Source of the DNA: Filimonas lacunae
GTDB lineage: Bacteria > Bacteroidota > Bacteroidia > Chitinophagales > Chitinophagaceae
Length of the DNA: 64,000 nt
NCBI RefSeq assembly: GCF_002355595.1
Contig: NZ_AP017422.1
Coordinates: 62,001-126,000, forward strand
Direction of reading: 5' to 3'
Shown in pieces: positions 41,000 to 49,781 of this stretch. The translations under genes and the position numbers were made by a program. Numbering within the stretch: the stretch's first letter is position 1; each line of letters starts with the position of its first letter. Below the pieces are notes generated by a model. It did no database searches. It was not told the origin of the DNA and saw only the letters and a program-made list of their open reading frames with translations.

Positions 41000-43135
41000 T
41001 TACGGAATTAAACCCCTGTTTTTCAACATGGGTTGTACATTGGGATCATGGCCGCGGAAATTGCGGAACATTACACCATAGTTCTCCGTATTGCCTTTAG
41101 ACAGGATCATATCACGGAAGCGTTGACCGTTTTCGCGGGTTAAACCACCGTGTTCTTCAAACCAGGAATAGGCATCGTGTTCCAGCATGGAGGTCCAGGA
41201 GTAGGCGTAGTAACCGGCTGCGTAGCCATTGCTCCAGATGTGCAGGAAGTAGGAAGAACGGTAGCGTGGAGGAACCTGTGGTAAGTGCAGGTTGGTTTTA
41301 TCCAGCGCGGTTGCTTCAAATTTGTCTACATCTGTAACTGCAGTGCCGGCAGTGATAGTATGCCATTGCATATCCAGTTCTGCTGCGGCCAGAGCTTCGG
41401 TTAAAGCATAACCCTGGTTAAAGCCGGCGGCCTTTTTAATCTTATCTTTTAAAGGCTGTGGCATAGCCGCGCCTGTTTGATAATGCACTGCATAGTGGTT
41501 GAATACTTTAGGATCAGATGCCCAATGCTCGTTAAACTGCGAAGGGAACTCAACATAGTCACGAGCTACACTGGTACCACTCAGGCTTACATATTTCTGG
41601 TTGGCAAAGAAGCCGTGCAGGGCGTGACCAAACTCATGGAACATAGTGGTTACATCATCAAAGCTGATGAGGGCTGGCTGTCCTGCTGCGGGTTTGGTAA
41701 AGTTGCACACGTTGTAAATAACGGGTTTGCTGCCCATCAGGTGCGATTGCTCTACCAGGTTGCTCATCCAGGCGCCGCCGTTTTTGTTGTCGCGTTTAAA
41801 GTAATCGCAGTAGAACAAACCTATCTGGCTGCCGTCTTTGTCCAATACATCAAATACGCGTACATCTTCCTGGTAAACAGGCAGGTCTTTACGCTCTTTA
41901 AAGCTAAGGCCATACAATTCGCTGGCGGCATAGAATACGCCGTTTTGCAGTACTTTATCTAATTCAAAATAAGGCTTGATTTCATTTTCATCCAGGTCGT
42001 ACTTGGCTTTACGTACCTGTTCTGCATAGTAGTCCCAATCCCACGGAGCCAGTGTGAAGCCGCCTTTTTGCTGATCTATAACGGCCTGTATTTCTGCTGC
42101 TTCCTGTTTGGATTTGGCAGTGGCGGCAGTAGTAAGATTGGCTAAGAAAGCAGTGACTGCTTTGGGCGTTTGTGCCATCTGGTCGTTCAGTTTCCAATCG
42201 GCATACGTGGCAAAGCCTAACAGTTTGGCCTGTTGTGCGCGTATTTCGGCCAGGCGAATGATCACCTTGCGGGTATCGTTAGAGTCGCTTTTCTCGGCCC
42301 TGTTCCAGGATGCTTCGAATAACTTCTGGCGGGTGGCACGGTTGGTTAAAAACTGCAGGTTGGGCTGCTGGGTGGTGTTTTGTAAAGAAAGCACCCATTT
42401 GTCGGCACCTTTATGGGCGGTGTCTTTAGCGGCGTCCAGTGTGCCTTGTGGCAGGCCGGCCAGTTCTTCTTTATTGCTTACTACCAGACTGCCATCTTTG
42501 GCTGCAGCCATTAACTGGTTGGTGAACTTAGCGGCTAAGGTGGCTTCTTCCTGGTTAAATGCCTTCAGCTTTTCTTTGTCGGCTTCGGCCAGTTTAGCGC
42601 CGGCCAGTTCAAACTTCTGATAGTAATATTCTACCAGTCTTTTTGATTCAGCATCCAGTTGCAGCGAATCGCGTTTAGCATAAATAGCGGCAACGCGGTT
42701 AAATAATTTGGTGTTGAGGTAAATAGCATCTGCGCTGGCGGCCAGTTTAGGGGCTATGTCTTCCTGTAACTGTTGCAGCAACGGGTTGGTGTTGGCACCG
42801 GTAAGCAGGTTGAATACATGGTTTACCCGGCTTAGCAGCTGCCCGCTTTTTTCTAATGCCACCAGGGTGTTTTCAAAATCGGGGGCGGCCGTGTTATCGG
42901 CTATCTGCTGCACTTCGGCCAGCTGTTGTTTAATGCCTTCTTCCAGGGCCGGTTTAAAATCGCTGTCTTTGATTTTGCTGAAATCGGGTGTACCAAAAGG
43001 CAGTTTGCTGGCTGTATAAAATGGATTGCCGGTTGCGGTGCTATCGCTGCTGCCATTGGCAGTAGACGTGCCACCGCCGCACGAGCTGGCTACTGTCATA
43101 AATACAATAGCGGGTAAATAAGTTAAACGCTTCAT
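41000..43135 (-). CDS. dcp: M3 family metallopeptidase (dipeptidyl carboxypeptidase, Dcp-like) lipoprotein
   Basis: 711 residues. A lipoprotein signal (MTVASSCGGG) is followed by the all-alpha M3 fold: DDVTTMFHEFGHALHGFFAN near residue 498 gives the HExxH zinc motif, with the third ligand Glu in NQGYALTEALAAAELDM nearby and the substrate-binding FLHIWSNGYAAGYYAYSW late in the protein. It trims dipeptides from peptide C-termini, probably in the periplasm because of the lipid anchor. Monocistronic with a terminator. Confidence 0.9.
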   Translation of the reverse strand: MKRLTYLPAIVFMTVASSCGGGTSTANGSSDSTATGNPFYTASKLPFGTPDFSKIKDSDFKPALEEGIKQQLAEVQQIADNTAAPDFENTLVALEKSGQLLSRVNHVFNLLTGANTNPLLQQLQEDIAPKLAASADAIYLNTKLFNRVAAIYAKRDSLQLDAESKRLVEYYYQKFELAGAKLAEADKEKLKAFNQEEATLAAKFTNQLMAAAKDGSLVVSNKEELAGLPQGTLDAAKDTAHKGADKWVLSLQNTTQQPNLQFLTNRATRQKLFEASWNRAEKSDSNDTRKVIIRLAEIRAQQAKLLGFATYADWKLNDQMAQTPKAVTAFLANLTTAATAKSKQEAAEIQAVIDQQKGGFTLAPWDWDYYAEQVRKAKYDLDENEIKPYFELDKVLQNGVFYAASELYGLSFKERKDLPVYQEDVRVFDVLDKDGSQIGLFYCDYFKRDNKNGGAWMSNLVEQSHLMGSKPVIYNVCNFTKPAAGQPALISFDDVTTMFHEFGHALHGFFANQKYVSLSGTSVARDYVEFPSQFNEHWASDPKVFNHYAVHYQTGAAMPQPLKDKIKKAAGFNQGYALTEALAAAELDMQWHTITAGTAVTDVDKFEATALDKTNLHLPQVPPRYRSSYFLHIWSNGYAAGYYAYSWTSMLEHDAYSWFEEHGGLTRENGQRFRDMILSKGNTENYGVMFRNFRGHDPNVQPMLKNRGLIP

Positions 43136-43311
43136 ATCAATGTGTATATTTTAGCAGTATCCTGTTACGGATGTTGCATTTTTAGGCCCTTAAGGTAAGG
43201 ATATATCCTGTTTATTACGATGAGGTGAGAATTGAGTATATGTGTAACGTAATTTTTTGCGTCGAATCGCAGTATTTTGTAAATACATTTCTCTATATTG
43301 TTAGTATAATT

Positions 43312-43848
43312 ATGACCCCTAACCACGTTACCGTTCACTCCGATGGAATATGTATTTACCTCGTTATTGAGGTTAGAAATGCCCTGCTGCCTAAGATATT
43401 CTTATTGCTCTGTAATGCGCTGGCGCTGGGTGCTATTATAACCGTATGTGTGATGGGAGTGGCCATTGTTGGCCTGGTGGCGTTGTTGCTGGAAATGGTG
43501 CTGCTGAAATATACTTTATGGAATTTTTTTGGCCGGGAGCTGGTTACGGTAAATACCCGTGTACTCACTTACCAGCACGATTACGGGCTGTTTAAAACCA
43601 AGCTGGTTACCCATAAAGTAAACCGTATGCTGCATTGCCAGGCTTTTTCTACTATTAAAGAAAAAGAAGGCACCTGGCAGTACCTGCAATTTGGCAGCTA
43701 CGACGAAAACGATTTGCCCAGCCTTTTATACCAGGTATCGCTTCCGGTGGAGGAGAAGGATACTTTGCTGATTCAGCAGCTGATTGACAAGCTGTATGTT
43801 ACCCGGCTGGCAGAAGAGCAAATGATATCTGTATTGCATTTGAACTGA
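43312..43848 (+). CDS. Membrane protein of unknown function
   Basis: 178 residues from the ATG at 43312 (the frame is open to 43225, but that part is AT-rich and non-coding in appearance). Two adjacent hydrophobic segments (about 23-62, LPKIFLLLCNALALGAIITV onward) and a soluble C-terminal domain with ELVTVNTRVLTYQHDYGLFK. The arrangement resembles a PH-like domain after a membrane hairpin. No family name assigned. Its stop abuts the stop of the converging DUF4407 gene with no base between them. Confidence 0.55.
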   Translation: MTPNHVTVHSDGICIYLVIEVRNALLPKIFLLLCNALALGAIITVCVMGVAIVGLVALLLEMVLLKYTLWNFFGRELVTVNTRVLTYQHDYGLFKTKLVTHKVNRMLHCQAFSTIKEKEGTWQYLQFGSYDENDLPSLLYQVSLPVEEKDTLLIQQLIDKLYVTRLAEEQMISVLHLN

Positions 43849-45045
43849 TCATAGTTCTTTTTTCGTGAACACTTTGTTTTTAAACTGCTTCCATAGCTGT
43901 GTATAGCTTTGGTGGTGGTTGTTGTCGATGGTATGCTGCCCGGTTGCTTCTTTAGTGGTGCGTGATGCGGCAAAGAACTGATCAATAGAAGCCTTATCGG
44001 CTTCGGTGGCGCTGGTTGCATAATGTTGTTGTAAAGCTTTTTCGCGTTCGGCTGCCAGTTCGGCTTTATACATGCCCAATGCGGTTTGCTGTGCTATCCT
44101 TTCTTCATATTCTCCTTTAGGTAATAATAGCTTGCTGAGTACCGGCATTACCTCAATTAAGGTAATGATCAATATCACCAACCGGTAACGTGTTTGCAGT
44201 GGCGGATGTTCGCTGATTAAATCGTTCAGGGCTTCTACCTGTGTCAAAAAACCATCAGTAAGTGTGGCTGCATACTCTGTTTCTTTCCGTTGGTTTTCGG
44301 TGGTGATAGACCGCAGTGAATCCTGTGCAGCAGATAGCTGTGGCTTTAGCTCCTGCTGCAGTTGGTTAAAGCCGGCTGCTGTTTTCTCATACTCATTCCT
44401 TTTCACACGTGCTACAGCTGCTTCTCCTATTTTGCCCGAGCCGCCGGTGCCATCGGTTTCTTTAATATAGCTATCCTTATAATACTGTACCTGCTCTTCA
44501 CTGGCCTGTAGTCTTTTTTGTATGTTGGTGATCTCAGCCTGGTAGCGGGCTACCAAGGGGGCATTGAGTTCGGTTAGTTTTTGACGGTAAGTCTGTAGCT
44601 TCTTTTCTTTATTCAGGGCTATTTGTGTATTAATATCTTTTTTGAACAACATTAATATAATAGGCTGCGATAGAAACATGCCAATGGTGATGGCCAGCGC
44701 CAGGCGAAACACTACGGGTAGCCAACCCGTGCGTTGCCCGTTTTTACCCATAGCGGCAATGAGGTTACGGTCAATGGCCAGTACGGCAAAACCGAAAAAC
44801 AGAGACAGCAAGGCTATCAGCCAGTCGTCACTGATAACGGTAGAGAAAAAATAGCCCCATGCCAGGGTGGCAAACAGCCAGGTTACCAGCACCGATACAC
44901 CTATGATACGGTAACGTTCTTTTTCGGGGCCACACTCTTTTATCGTGTCTGTGTCTACGGTGGCCAGCCACCATAAAAAGCGGGAAAAGCTATCCGGTTC
45001 GTCCTGTTTTACAGGCGCTTCTGCAGTTTTTTTTATTGTGTCCAT
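43849..45045 (-). CDS. DUF4407 membrane protein
   Basis: 398 residues. Four membrane segments in the first 140 and near 285-305, and the DUF4407 start FSRFLWWLATVDTDTIKECG followed by LVTWLFATLAWGYFF and FAVLAIDRNLIAAMGK. A long charged coiled coil lies between the third and fourth segments (about 145-265, AEITNIQKRLQASEEQVQYY). Common in Bacteroidota and Actinobacteria; role unknown. Confidence 0.85.
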   Translation of the reverse strand: MDTIKKTAEAPVKQDEPDSFSRFLWWLATVDTDTIKECGPEKERYRIIGVSVLVTWLFATLAWGYFFSTVISDDWLIALLSLFFGFAVLAIDRNLIAAMGKNGQRTGWLPVVFRLALAITIGMFLSQPIILMLFKKDINTQIALNKEKKLQTYRQKLTELNAPLVARYQAEITNIQKRLQASEEQVQYYKDSYIKETDGTGGSGKIGEAAVARVKRNEYEKTAAGFNQLQQELKPQLSAAQDSLRSITTENQRKETEYAATLTDGFLTQVEALNDLISEHPPLQTRYRLVILIITLIEVMPVLSKLLLPKGEYEERIAQQTALGMYKAELAAEREKALQQHYATSATEADKASIDQFFAASRTTKEATGQHTIDNNHHQSYTQLWKQFKNKVFTKKEL

Positions 45046-45150
45046 AACGGGGAGAATTTGTGGCTTAGAATGGAGATACTAAGTTACCGGTAATGTTTGG
45101 GTGGGGGCTTACCGCTTATCCCCGCATACTGCCGGGTGTTTAGAAAAATG

Positions 45151-45177
45151 ACGGCAGCGCAGGACCTGCCGTTTTTC
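45151..45177 (+). terminator. Terminator-like hairpin in a divergent interval
   Basis: ACGGCAG (45151-45157) pairs with CTGCCGT (45166-45172), then TTTTT. It lies 31 bases before the fRMsr start, where no plus-strand gene ends, so it may be a leader attenuator or insulate against antisense transcription. Confidence 0.45.
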
Positions 45178-45207
45178 TGTTGTGCAGGAGAATAGTAATT
45201 TTACCGT

Positions 45208-45681
45208 ATGGCAGAAGATTTAAAAGTAGCTACAGGAGAGAAAGCGGAACAGTATCGCGAACTGATACCACAGATTAAGGGCGTGATAACCGGCGAGCCT
45301 GACCTGGTGGCCAACCTGGCGAATGTAGTGGCCGCTTTAAAAGAGCAGTTTAAATGGTTTTGGGTAGGATTTTACCTGGTAAAAGATAAGGAGCTGGTTC
45401 TGGCACCCTTTCAGGGGCCTATTGCGTGTACACGTATTGCTTTTGGACGTGGTGTGTGTGGTGCGGCATGGAAAGAAGCTAAAACGCTGATTGTGCCGGA
45501 TGTAGAAAAATTTCCGGGACATATTGCCTGTAGCAGTCTTTCGCGGTCGGAAATAGTGGTGCCCATTATCCGCAACGGTGACGTGATAGGTGTGTTGGAT
45601 GTAGACAGCGAACAGCTGGATCATTTTGATACTACCGACCAGCAATACCTGGAAGAAATTATAGCTGCTATTGAGTTTTAA
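45208..45681 (+). CDS. msrC: Free methionine-(R)-sulfoxide reductase, GAF-domain type
   Basis: 157 residues, a single GAF domain. The three catalytic cysteines are in place: C74 (GPIACTRIAFG), C84 (RGVCGAAW) and C108 (HIACSSLSRSEIVVPI). The spacing 10 and 24 equals that of the E. coli enzyme (84, 94, 118). It reduces free methionine-R-sulfoxide with thioredoxin. Cytoplasmic; convergent with yjbQ, 13 bases apart. Confidence 0.92.
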   Translation: MAEDLKVATGEKAEQYRELIPQIKGVITGEPDLVANLANVVAALKEQFKWFWVGFYLVKDKELVLAPFQGPIACTRIAFGRGVCGAAWKEAKTLIVPDVEKFPGHIACSSLSRSEIVVPIIRNGDVIGVLDVDSEQLDHFDTTDQQYLEEIIAAIEF

Positions 45682-45694
45682 GCAGTTGGGGCAT

Positions 45695-46117
45695 TTATTG
45701 CCCCCATGCCGTAATCACAAGATTTCTTTCTCCGCCCTCATTGCGGTGTTCGCATAAATAAATGCCTTGCCAGGTGCCCAGTGCTAACCTGCCATTGCGC
45801 ACCGGAATGGTAACAGCGCTGCCCAACAGGGCGGCTTTTAAATGCGCAGGCATATCATCCGGCCCTTCATCGGTGTGCAGGTATTGCGGGTCGTTTTCTC
45901 GCACCGTTTTGTTGAAGAACATTTCAAAATCTTTTCTTACCGTAGGATCGGCATTTTCATTGATGGTGAGCGCTGCAGAGGTATGCTGAATAAATACCTG
46001 GCACATGCCTTCCTTTAATTCCCGTAATTGTGGTAATGCCTGCACTACTTCCTGTGTAATCAAGTGAAATCCGCGTTTTCTTTCCTGCAGGCGAATGGCT
46101 TGTTGGTATAGTTTCAT
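45695..46117 (-). CDS. yjbQ: YjbQ / UPF0047 family protein
   Basis: 140 residues, full length for the family. Conserved blocks QVFIQHTSAALTINENADPT, DEGPDDMPAHLKAALLGSAV and LGTWQGIYLCEHRNEGGER with the conserved His residues. YjbQ members have weak thiamine-phosphate synthase activity in vitro, but the physiological role is not settled. It lies downstream of the EF-G paralog gene but is separated by a strong terminator, so it is a separate transcript. Confidence 0.9.
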   Translation of the reverse strand: MKLYQQAIRLQERKRGFHLITQEVVQALPQLRELKEGMCQVFIQHTSAALTINENADPTVRKDFEMFFNKTVRENDPQYLHTDEGPDDMPAHLKAALLGSAVTIPVRNGRLALGTWQGIYLCEHRNEGGERNLVITAWGQ

Positions 46118-46190
46118 GTACTGCCTTTTTACAGCACAATACTACGTTTTAAATGGAAAACGGTTAAGGGTGTTGCGCTGCTATGGGCAA

Positions 46191-46222
46191 TAAAAAACCG
46201 TCTCATGTTATATGAGACGGTT
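46191..46222 (-). terminator. Intrinsic terminator of the EF-G paralog gene
   Basis: AACCGTCTCAT pairs perfectly (11 bp) with ATGAGACGGTT around a 5-nt loop, followed in the minus direction by TTTTTTATT, 5 bases past the stop codon. Confidence 0.9.
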
Positions 46223-46226
46223 GTGT

Positions 46227-48311
46227 TTATAAGGCGCCAGCCGTGGTTGCTTTGGCTGCAATAGCAGCCGGAACCGGCTGGTAGCACAGGAAGGTAATAG
46301 ATGCGGAAGCCCGGCCGCTGGACAGCGTGCGAAGTGTGGTAACATAACCAAACAACTCGCTAAGCGGAACGGTGGCTTTTATGATCTGCATGTTGTTTTT
46401 AGCTTCCATGCCTTTGATAATGCCCCTGCGCCTGTTAAGATCACCGGTGAGAGTACCTGTATACTCTTCCGGAGTGTTCACTTCCACGCTCATGCAAGGT
46501 TCCAGCAACCTGGGGGCTGCTTTGGCGGCTGCATGGCGGAAGCCCAGTATAGCGGCCTGTTCAAAATCAAGCGCATGTGAGTCGTTGTCGTGAATGCTGC
46601 CATCCAGTAAGCGCACACGCATGCTTTGCAACGGATATCCTGCCAGTACACCTGACTGCATGGCTTCTTCAAATCCTTTCTTTACAGAAGGAATGAATTC
46701 TTTAGGGATAGCGCCACCTTTGATTTCATTCACAAACTCAAGCCCCGGCTGTTCATCTTCCCGTGGTGACAGCTCAAAGCTGATGTCGGCAAAATTGCCG
46801 GAACCGCCATTCTGCTTTTTGTACACCTCTTTATGCGCTACTGCCTGGGTAAACGTTTCCTTATAGGCAATTTGCGGAGCGCCCTTGCGTATGGATAGCT
46901 GGTATTGTGTAGCCAGTTTTTCCAATACAACTTCCAGGTGCAGCTCGCCCATGCCTTTGAGTATGGTTTGACCCGATGCGGTATCCGCTTCTACACGCAG
47001 GGTAGGATCTTCCTCAGTCAGTCTGGCTAAGGCTTCCCCCAGTTTACCTGCTTCTTTTGCAGTAGCTGCTTCAATGGCATACCCGATCATAGGTTCGGGG
47101 AAGCTGATCTTTTCCAGCAACACCGGATGTTCAGCGCCTGATAAGGTATCGCCTGTGCGTACCTCTTTCATACCTACTATCGCACCTATGTCACCTGCCG
47201 CAATCTGGTCGGTAGCTACCTGTTTGTTAGACATAATACGCAGCAGGCGGCTGATGCGTACCTTTTTACTGGTACGACTGTTCCATACCATATCACCTGT
47301 TTGCAGTGTGCCTGCATATACGCGCACCATAGTAAGCTTACCGGCATAGTCATCCACGGTTATTTTAAACGCCAATGCTGCCAACGCTGCTTGTTCGGTA
47401 GTAGCTATCTGAACCACCTGCTCAGTGGCTATATCTGTTCCGCTCACCTGTGTGATATCGGCAGGGGAAGGAAGATATAGCACGGCTGCATCCAGTAAGG
47501 GTTGCACGCCTTTGTTTTTATAAGCTGCACCTGCTAACACGGGCACTACCTGCATTTGAAGCGTTGCCTTGCGCAATGCCTGCTGTATAAGCGATGCGGT
47601 GATGGCTTCCGGGTTACTGGTCCAGGCTTCGAACAACGTTTCGTCATATACACAAAGCTCGTCCAGCAACAACGTGCGGGCTTCCATTGCAGCAGCTTGC
47701 ATTTGTTCCGGAATGGAAGTGATAGTGTATTGCTTACCATCATCCCCCGTCCATATCATCGCCTGCATGTGAATAAGATCAACCACGCCGGTGAAGTCGT
47801 CTTCTGCACCTATAGGCAGTTGAATAGGTAAAGCATTGGCTTGCAATACCTGTTTTATTTCCTGCACCACACGGTGAAAATCCGCACCCTGCCGGTCCAT
47901 TTTATTGATCATCACAATACGGGGCACCTGGTAGCGGTTGGCCTGGTGCCATACTGTTTCTGACTGTGGCTGCACGCCCGACTTAGCGCAGAATACAGCT
48001 ACAGCGCCATCCAGCACACGTAACGAACGTTCTACTTCGGCAGTGAAATCGACGTGGCCGGGAGTGTCTATAATATTTACCTGGTAAGTGTCGCCAGCCT
48101 GTTGCCAATAGGTAGTAATAGCGGCAGACGAAATAGTGATGCCGCGCTTTTCTTCCTGCGGATCGCTATCCATTACCGTGTTGCCTTCATCTACACTGCC
48201 CAGTTTGTGGGTAATGCCGGTGTAGTACAGCATGCGTTCGGTAACGGTGGTTTTACCTGCATCTACGTGAGCCATGATTCCTATATTTCTAACAGAGGAT
48301 AAACGTTTCAT
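46227..48311 (-). CDS. fusA: Elongation factor G paralog (EF-G2-type)
   Basis: 694 residues with all five EF-G domains. GTPase motifs are intact: [12 protein letters not shown] (G1), [10 protein letters not shown] (G2), [11 protein letters not shown] (G3), [11 protein letters not shown] (G4). Domain IV is present ([36 protein letters not shown]), so it can act in translocation or ribosome recycling. The switch region differs from the usual house-keeping EF-G ([11 protein letters not shown]). It is not in a str operon with rpsL/rpsG, so it is probably a second copy. It is transcribed alone behind an unusual leader with two terminators (48331-48726), suggesting control by translation state. Confidence 0.9.
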   Translation of the reverse strand: MKRLSSVRNIGIMAHVDAGKTTVTERMLYYTGITHKLGSVDEGNTVMDSDPQEEKRGITISSAAITTYWQQAGDTYQVNIIDTPGHVDFTAEVERSLRVLDGAVAVFCAKSGVQPQSETVWHQANRYQVPRIVMINKMDRQGADFHRVVQEIKQVLQANALPIQLPIGAEDDFTGVVDLIHMQAMIWTGDDGKQYTITSIPEQMQAAAMEARTLLLDELCVYDETLFEAWTSNPEAITASLIQQALRKATLQMQVVPVLAGAAYKNKGVQPLLDAAVLYLPSPADITQVSGTDIATEQVVQIATTEQAALAALAFKITVDDYAGKLTMVRVYAGTLQTGDMVWNSRTSKKVRISRLLRIMSNKQVATDQIAAGDIGAIVGMKEVRTGDTLSGAEHPVLLEKISFPEPMIGYAIEAATAKEAGKLGEALARLTEEDPTLRVEADTASGQTILKGMGELHLEVVLEKLATQYQLSIRKGAPQIAYKETFTQAVAHKEVYKKQNGGSGNFADISFELSPREDEQPGLEFVNEIKGGAIPKEFIPSVKKGFEEAMQSGVLAGYPLQSMRVRLLDGSIHDNDSHALDFEQAAILGFRHAAAKAAPRLLEPCMSVEVNTPEEYTGTLTGDLNRRRGIIKGMEAKNNMQIIKATVPLSELFGYVTTLRTLSSGRASASITFLCYQPVPAAIAAKATTAGAL

Positions 48312-48330
48312 AATTGATTTTTTATAAGTA

Positions 48331-48364
48331 ATAAAAAAGCCTTTCGTCGGGTAACGAAAGGCTT
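48331..48364 (-). terminator. Leader terminator 2, directly before the EF-G paralog start
   Basis: AAGCCTTTCGT (48337-48347) pairs perfectly with ACGAAAGGCTT (48354-48364), followed in the minus direction by TTTTTTATT. It ends 20 bases before the EF-G start codon. No other minus-strand gene lies upstream for it to serve, so it acts on the EF-G transcript itself or on the short leader frame at 48391-48444. Confidence 0.7.
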
Positions 48365-48390
48365 ACTGCTATGGGCACTATGCACTAACA

Positions 48391-48444
48391 TTACCGGACA
48401 TGCCGTGTAAATACTTTTAAAATTGTTTTTAGTACCAGTGCCAT
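48391..48444 (-). CDS. Possible second leader peptide (17 aa)
   Basis: ATG at 48444 opens MALVLKTILKVFTRHVR, ending with TAA at 48391, 27 bases before terminator 2 in the minus direction. It is too short to judge by composition. Listed because it repeats the order of the first unit: short frame, then intrinsic terminator. Confidence 0.3.
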   Translation of the reverse strand: MALVLKTILKVFTRHVR

Positions 48445-48496
48445 TTTGCGGTAGGTGTTAAGATGTAATAAATAATAAAGTAGTGATGCGGTTAGG

Positions 48497-48606
48497 CGGG
48501 GAGACAAATAAAAAACCTCTTCACAGGGAAGAGGTAGCTGAATAATTTTCAGTGTATACTATAGTATTAGTAACCTCTTCTGAAGAGGAAGCTGTTTGCC
48601 TCCCCG
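48497..48606 (-). promoter_or_regulatory. Attenuator-like structure with alternative hairpins
   Basis: In RNA sense: segment A CCTCTTC (48588-48582), B GAAGAGG (48580-48574), C ACCTCTTC (48535-48528), D GAAGAGGT (48522-48515), then a U run. A-B and C-D can pair, or B with C (8 bp), or A with D. C-D plus U run is an intrinsic terminator; B-C would prevent it. An outer 12-bp helix (48595-48606 with 48497-48508, one G-T pair) encloses everything. Segments A and B lie inside the last codons of the 43-aa frame, so a moving or stalled ribosome would decide which pairing forms. Confidence 0.6.
48509..48535 (-). terminator. Leader terminator 1
   Basis: ACCTCTTC (48515-48522) pairs perfectly with GAAGAGGT (48528-48535), loop of 5, followed in the minus direction by a U run and AUUU. 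It ends transcription after the 43-aa frame unless the alternative B-C pairing forms. Confidence 0.75.
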
Positions 48607-48698
48607 TCTTGAATAAAGACAATGCAGGTGCTTGCAATTACTGCCCGGATGGTAGTAGCTGCATGAAACGCTGATTGATATGTGAAGCTGTTACGCAC
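48567..48698 (-). CDS. Putative leader peptide (43 aa) of the EF-G paralog gene
   Basis: GTG at 48698 opens 43 residues (starting MRNSFTYQSAFHAATTIRAV, ending SFLFRRGY) with TAA at 48567. The GTG lies about 20 bases after a TAnnTTTG box, so it is the first frame on the transcript. The codons for FLFRRGY form hairpin segments A and B. A stall with the ribosome over about Glu33-Phe37 would cover A and free B to pair with C, giving read-through. No run of one regulatory amino acid is present, so a classical amino-acid attenuator is unlikely. It could also be an ordinary small protein gene with its own terminator. Confidence 0.5.
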   Translation of the reverse strand: MRNSFTYQSAFHAATTIRAVIASTCIVFIQDGEANSFLFRRGY

Positions 48699-48718
48699 TT
48701 TTGATTGAGTTACGGGCG

Positions 48719-48726
48719 CAAATGTA
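48719..48726 (-). promoter_or_regulatory. -7 box TACATTTG of the EF-G leader transcript
   Basis: On the minus strand this reads TACATTTG, an exact TAnnTTTG match. The region 19 bases upstream reads TTAA, a weak -33. Transcription would begin near 48712, about 400 bases before the EF-G start. Confidence 0.55.
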
Positions 48727-48925
48727 TAAAAAGAAGTTAAATAAGTTAAAGAAATGTGATAAAAGTTTTTGGTGGCCTGTATAGGTGTGGAAGTGTTGGC
48801 AACGTGTACAGTGTATAGAGCAGGCTCTGAATATAAAGGGAATAACTTTTGTAATAAGTTGCTATGGAAAACACTATCAAATGTATTTAACCCTGTATTT
48901 TCACGAAATCAATTCTACTGTTACA

Positions 48926-49744
48926 ATGAAATTACATGCTCGCTTTCAATGGGTTATTGTTGCTTTTGCCGGAATGTTACACTGGGGCTGTTCGCACAAT
49001 CCTTATGCAGCCACTAACAGCAATTATAAAACCCAGGTGAAGGCGCTAACCGCTACTGTACGTGACACACCTGCGCCGGATTCGGCACAGCCACCTGCTT
49101 ACTGGGTGGGCACTGTTAACTTTAATCTGCGCAAGCCTAATTATGTAATTATACATCACACCGCCCAGGAGTCGTGCGAGAAAACGTTACAAACCTTTAC
49201 CCTGGCTAAAAGCCAGGTGAGCGCCCATTATGTGATTTGTAAAGATGGCATGGTGCATCATATGCTGGACGATTATTTGCGGGCCTGGCATGCCGGTGTG
49301 GCGCAATGGGGTGGCAATACAGATATAAACAGCAGCAGTGTGGGGATTGAGATTGACAATAACGGAAAAGACAGCTTTACGGTGGCCCAGATAAATAGTT
49401 TGCTGCGTTTGCTGGGGCGTTTAAAGCGGGATTACAATATTCCTACCGCTCATTTTATTGGGCACGCCGATATTGCGCCGGGCCGGAAAGTAGATCCCAG
49501 CGGATTATTTCCCTGGCAGCAACTGGCTCAAAACGGTTACGGTTACTGGTATGATACCACTGCCGTGCAGGTGCCGGAAAGCTTCAATGCCTTGCAGGCA
49601 CTGCGTATTATAGGGTATAATGTGAAGGATAGCGTGGCTGCGGTGCGTGCTTTTAAGCTGCATTTTGCCCCTGCCGACTCCACAGCGGTTATTTCGGACG
49701 AAAACAGGAAGATGATTTTTGACCTGGTACGGAAGTACGAATAA
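48926..49744 (+). CDS. N-acetylmuramoyl-L-alanine amidase (Amidase_2, AmpD-like) lipoprotein
   Basis: 272 residues from the ATG at 48926; the open frame before it (to 48785) does not look coding. A lipoprotein-type signal (GMLHWGCSHN) is followed by an Amidase_2 domain (about 70-200) with zinc ligands in VIIHHTAQESCEKT, and in FIGHADIAPGRKVDPSGLFP (second His and the Asp/Lys of the active site). It cleaves the bond between muramic acid and the stem peptide, in recycling or remodelling of murein. The C-terminal 60 residues are a peptidoglycan-binding-like helical tail. Confidence 0.88.
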   Translation: MKLHARFQWVIVAFAGMLHWGCSHNPYAATNSNYKTQVKALTATVRDTPAPDSAQPPAYWVGTVNFNLRKPNYVIIHHTAQESCEKTLQTFTLAKSQVSAHYVICKDGMVHHMLDDYLRAWHAGVAQWGGNTDINSSSVGIEIDNNGKDSFTVAQINSLLRLLGRLKRDYNIPTAHFIGHADIAPGRKVDPSGLFPWQQLAQNGYGYWYDTTAVQVPESFNALQALRIIGYNVKDSVAAVRAFKLHFAPADSTAVISDENRKMIFDLVRKYE

Positions 49745-49781
49745 AGGTATTATGCGTAATTTCGGGCCTTAAATCAGGGGC

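Noticed and set aside
42108-42620. Long antisense frame over the M3 peptidase gene
   Set aside because: Its translation is Ser/Ala-rich with no recognisable family, as expected for a shadow of a strongly coding opposite strand.
46227-48311. Tetracycline ribosomal-protection protein (Tet(M)-like)
   Set aside because: The sequence follows EF-G, not TetM/O: the domain IV loop and the switch motifs are of EF-G type and the length is 694. A resistance role cannot be claimed.
48785-48925. Longer N-terminus for the AmpD-like amidase
   Set aside because: The 47 extra residues precede a clear lipoprotein signal sequence that begins at 48926 and have no conserved look.
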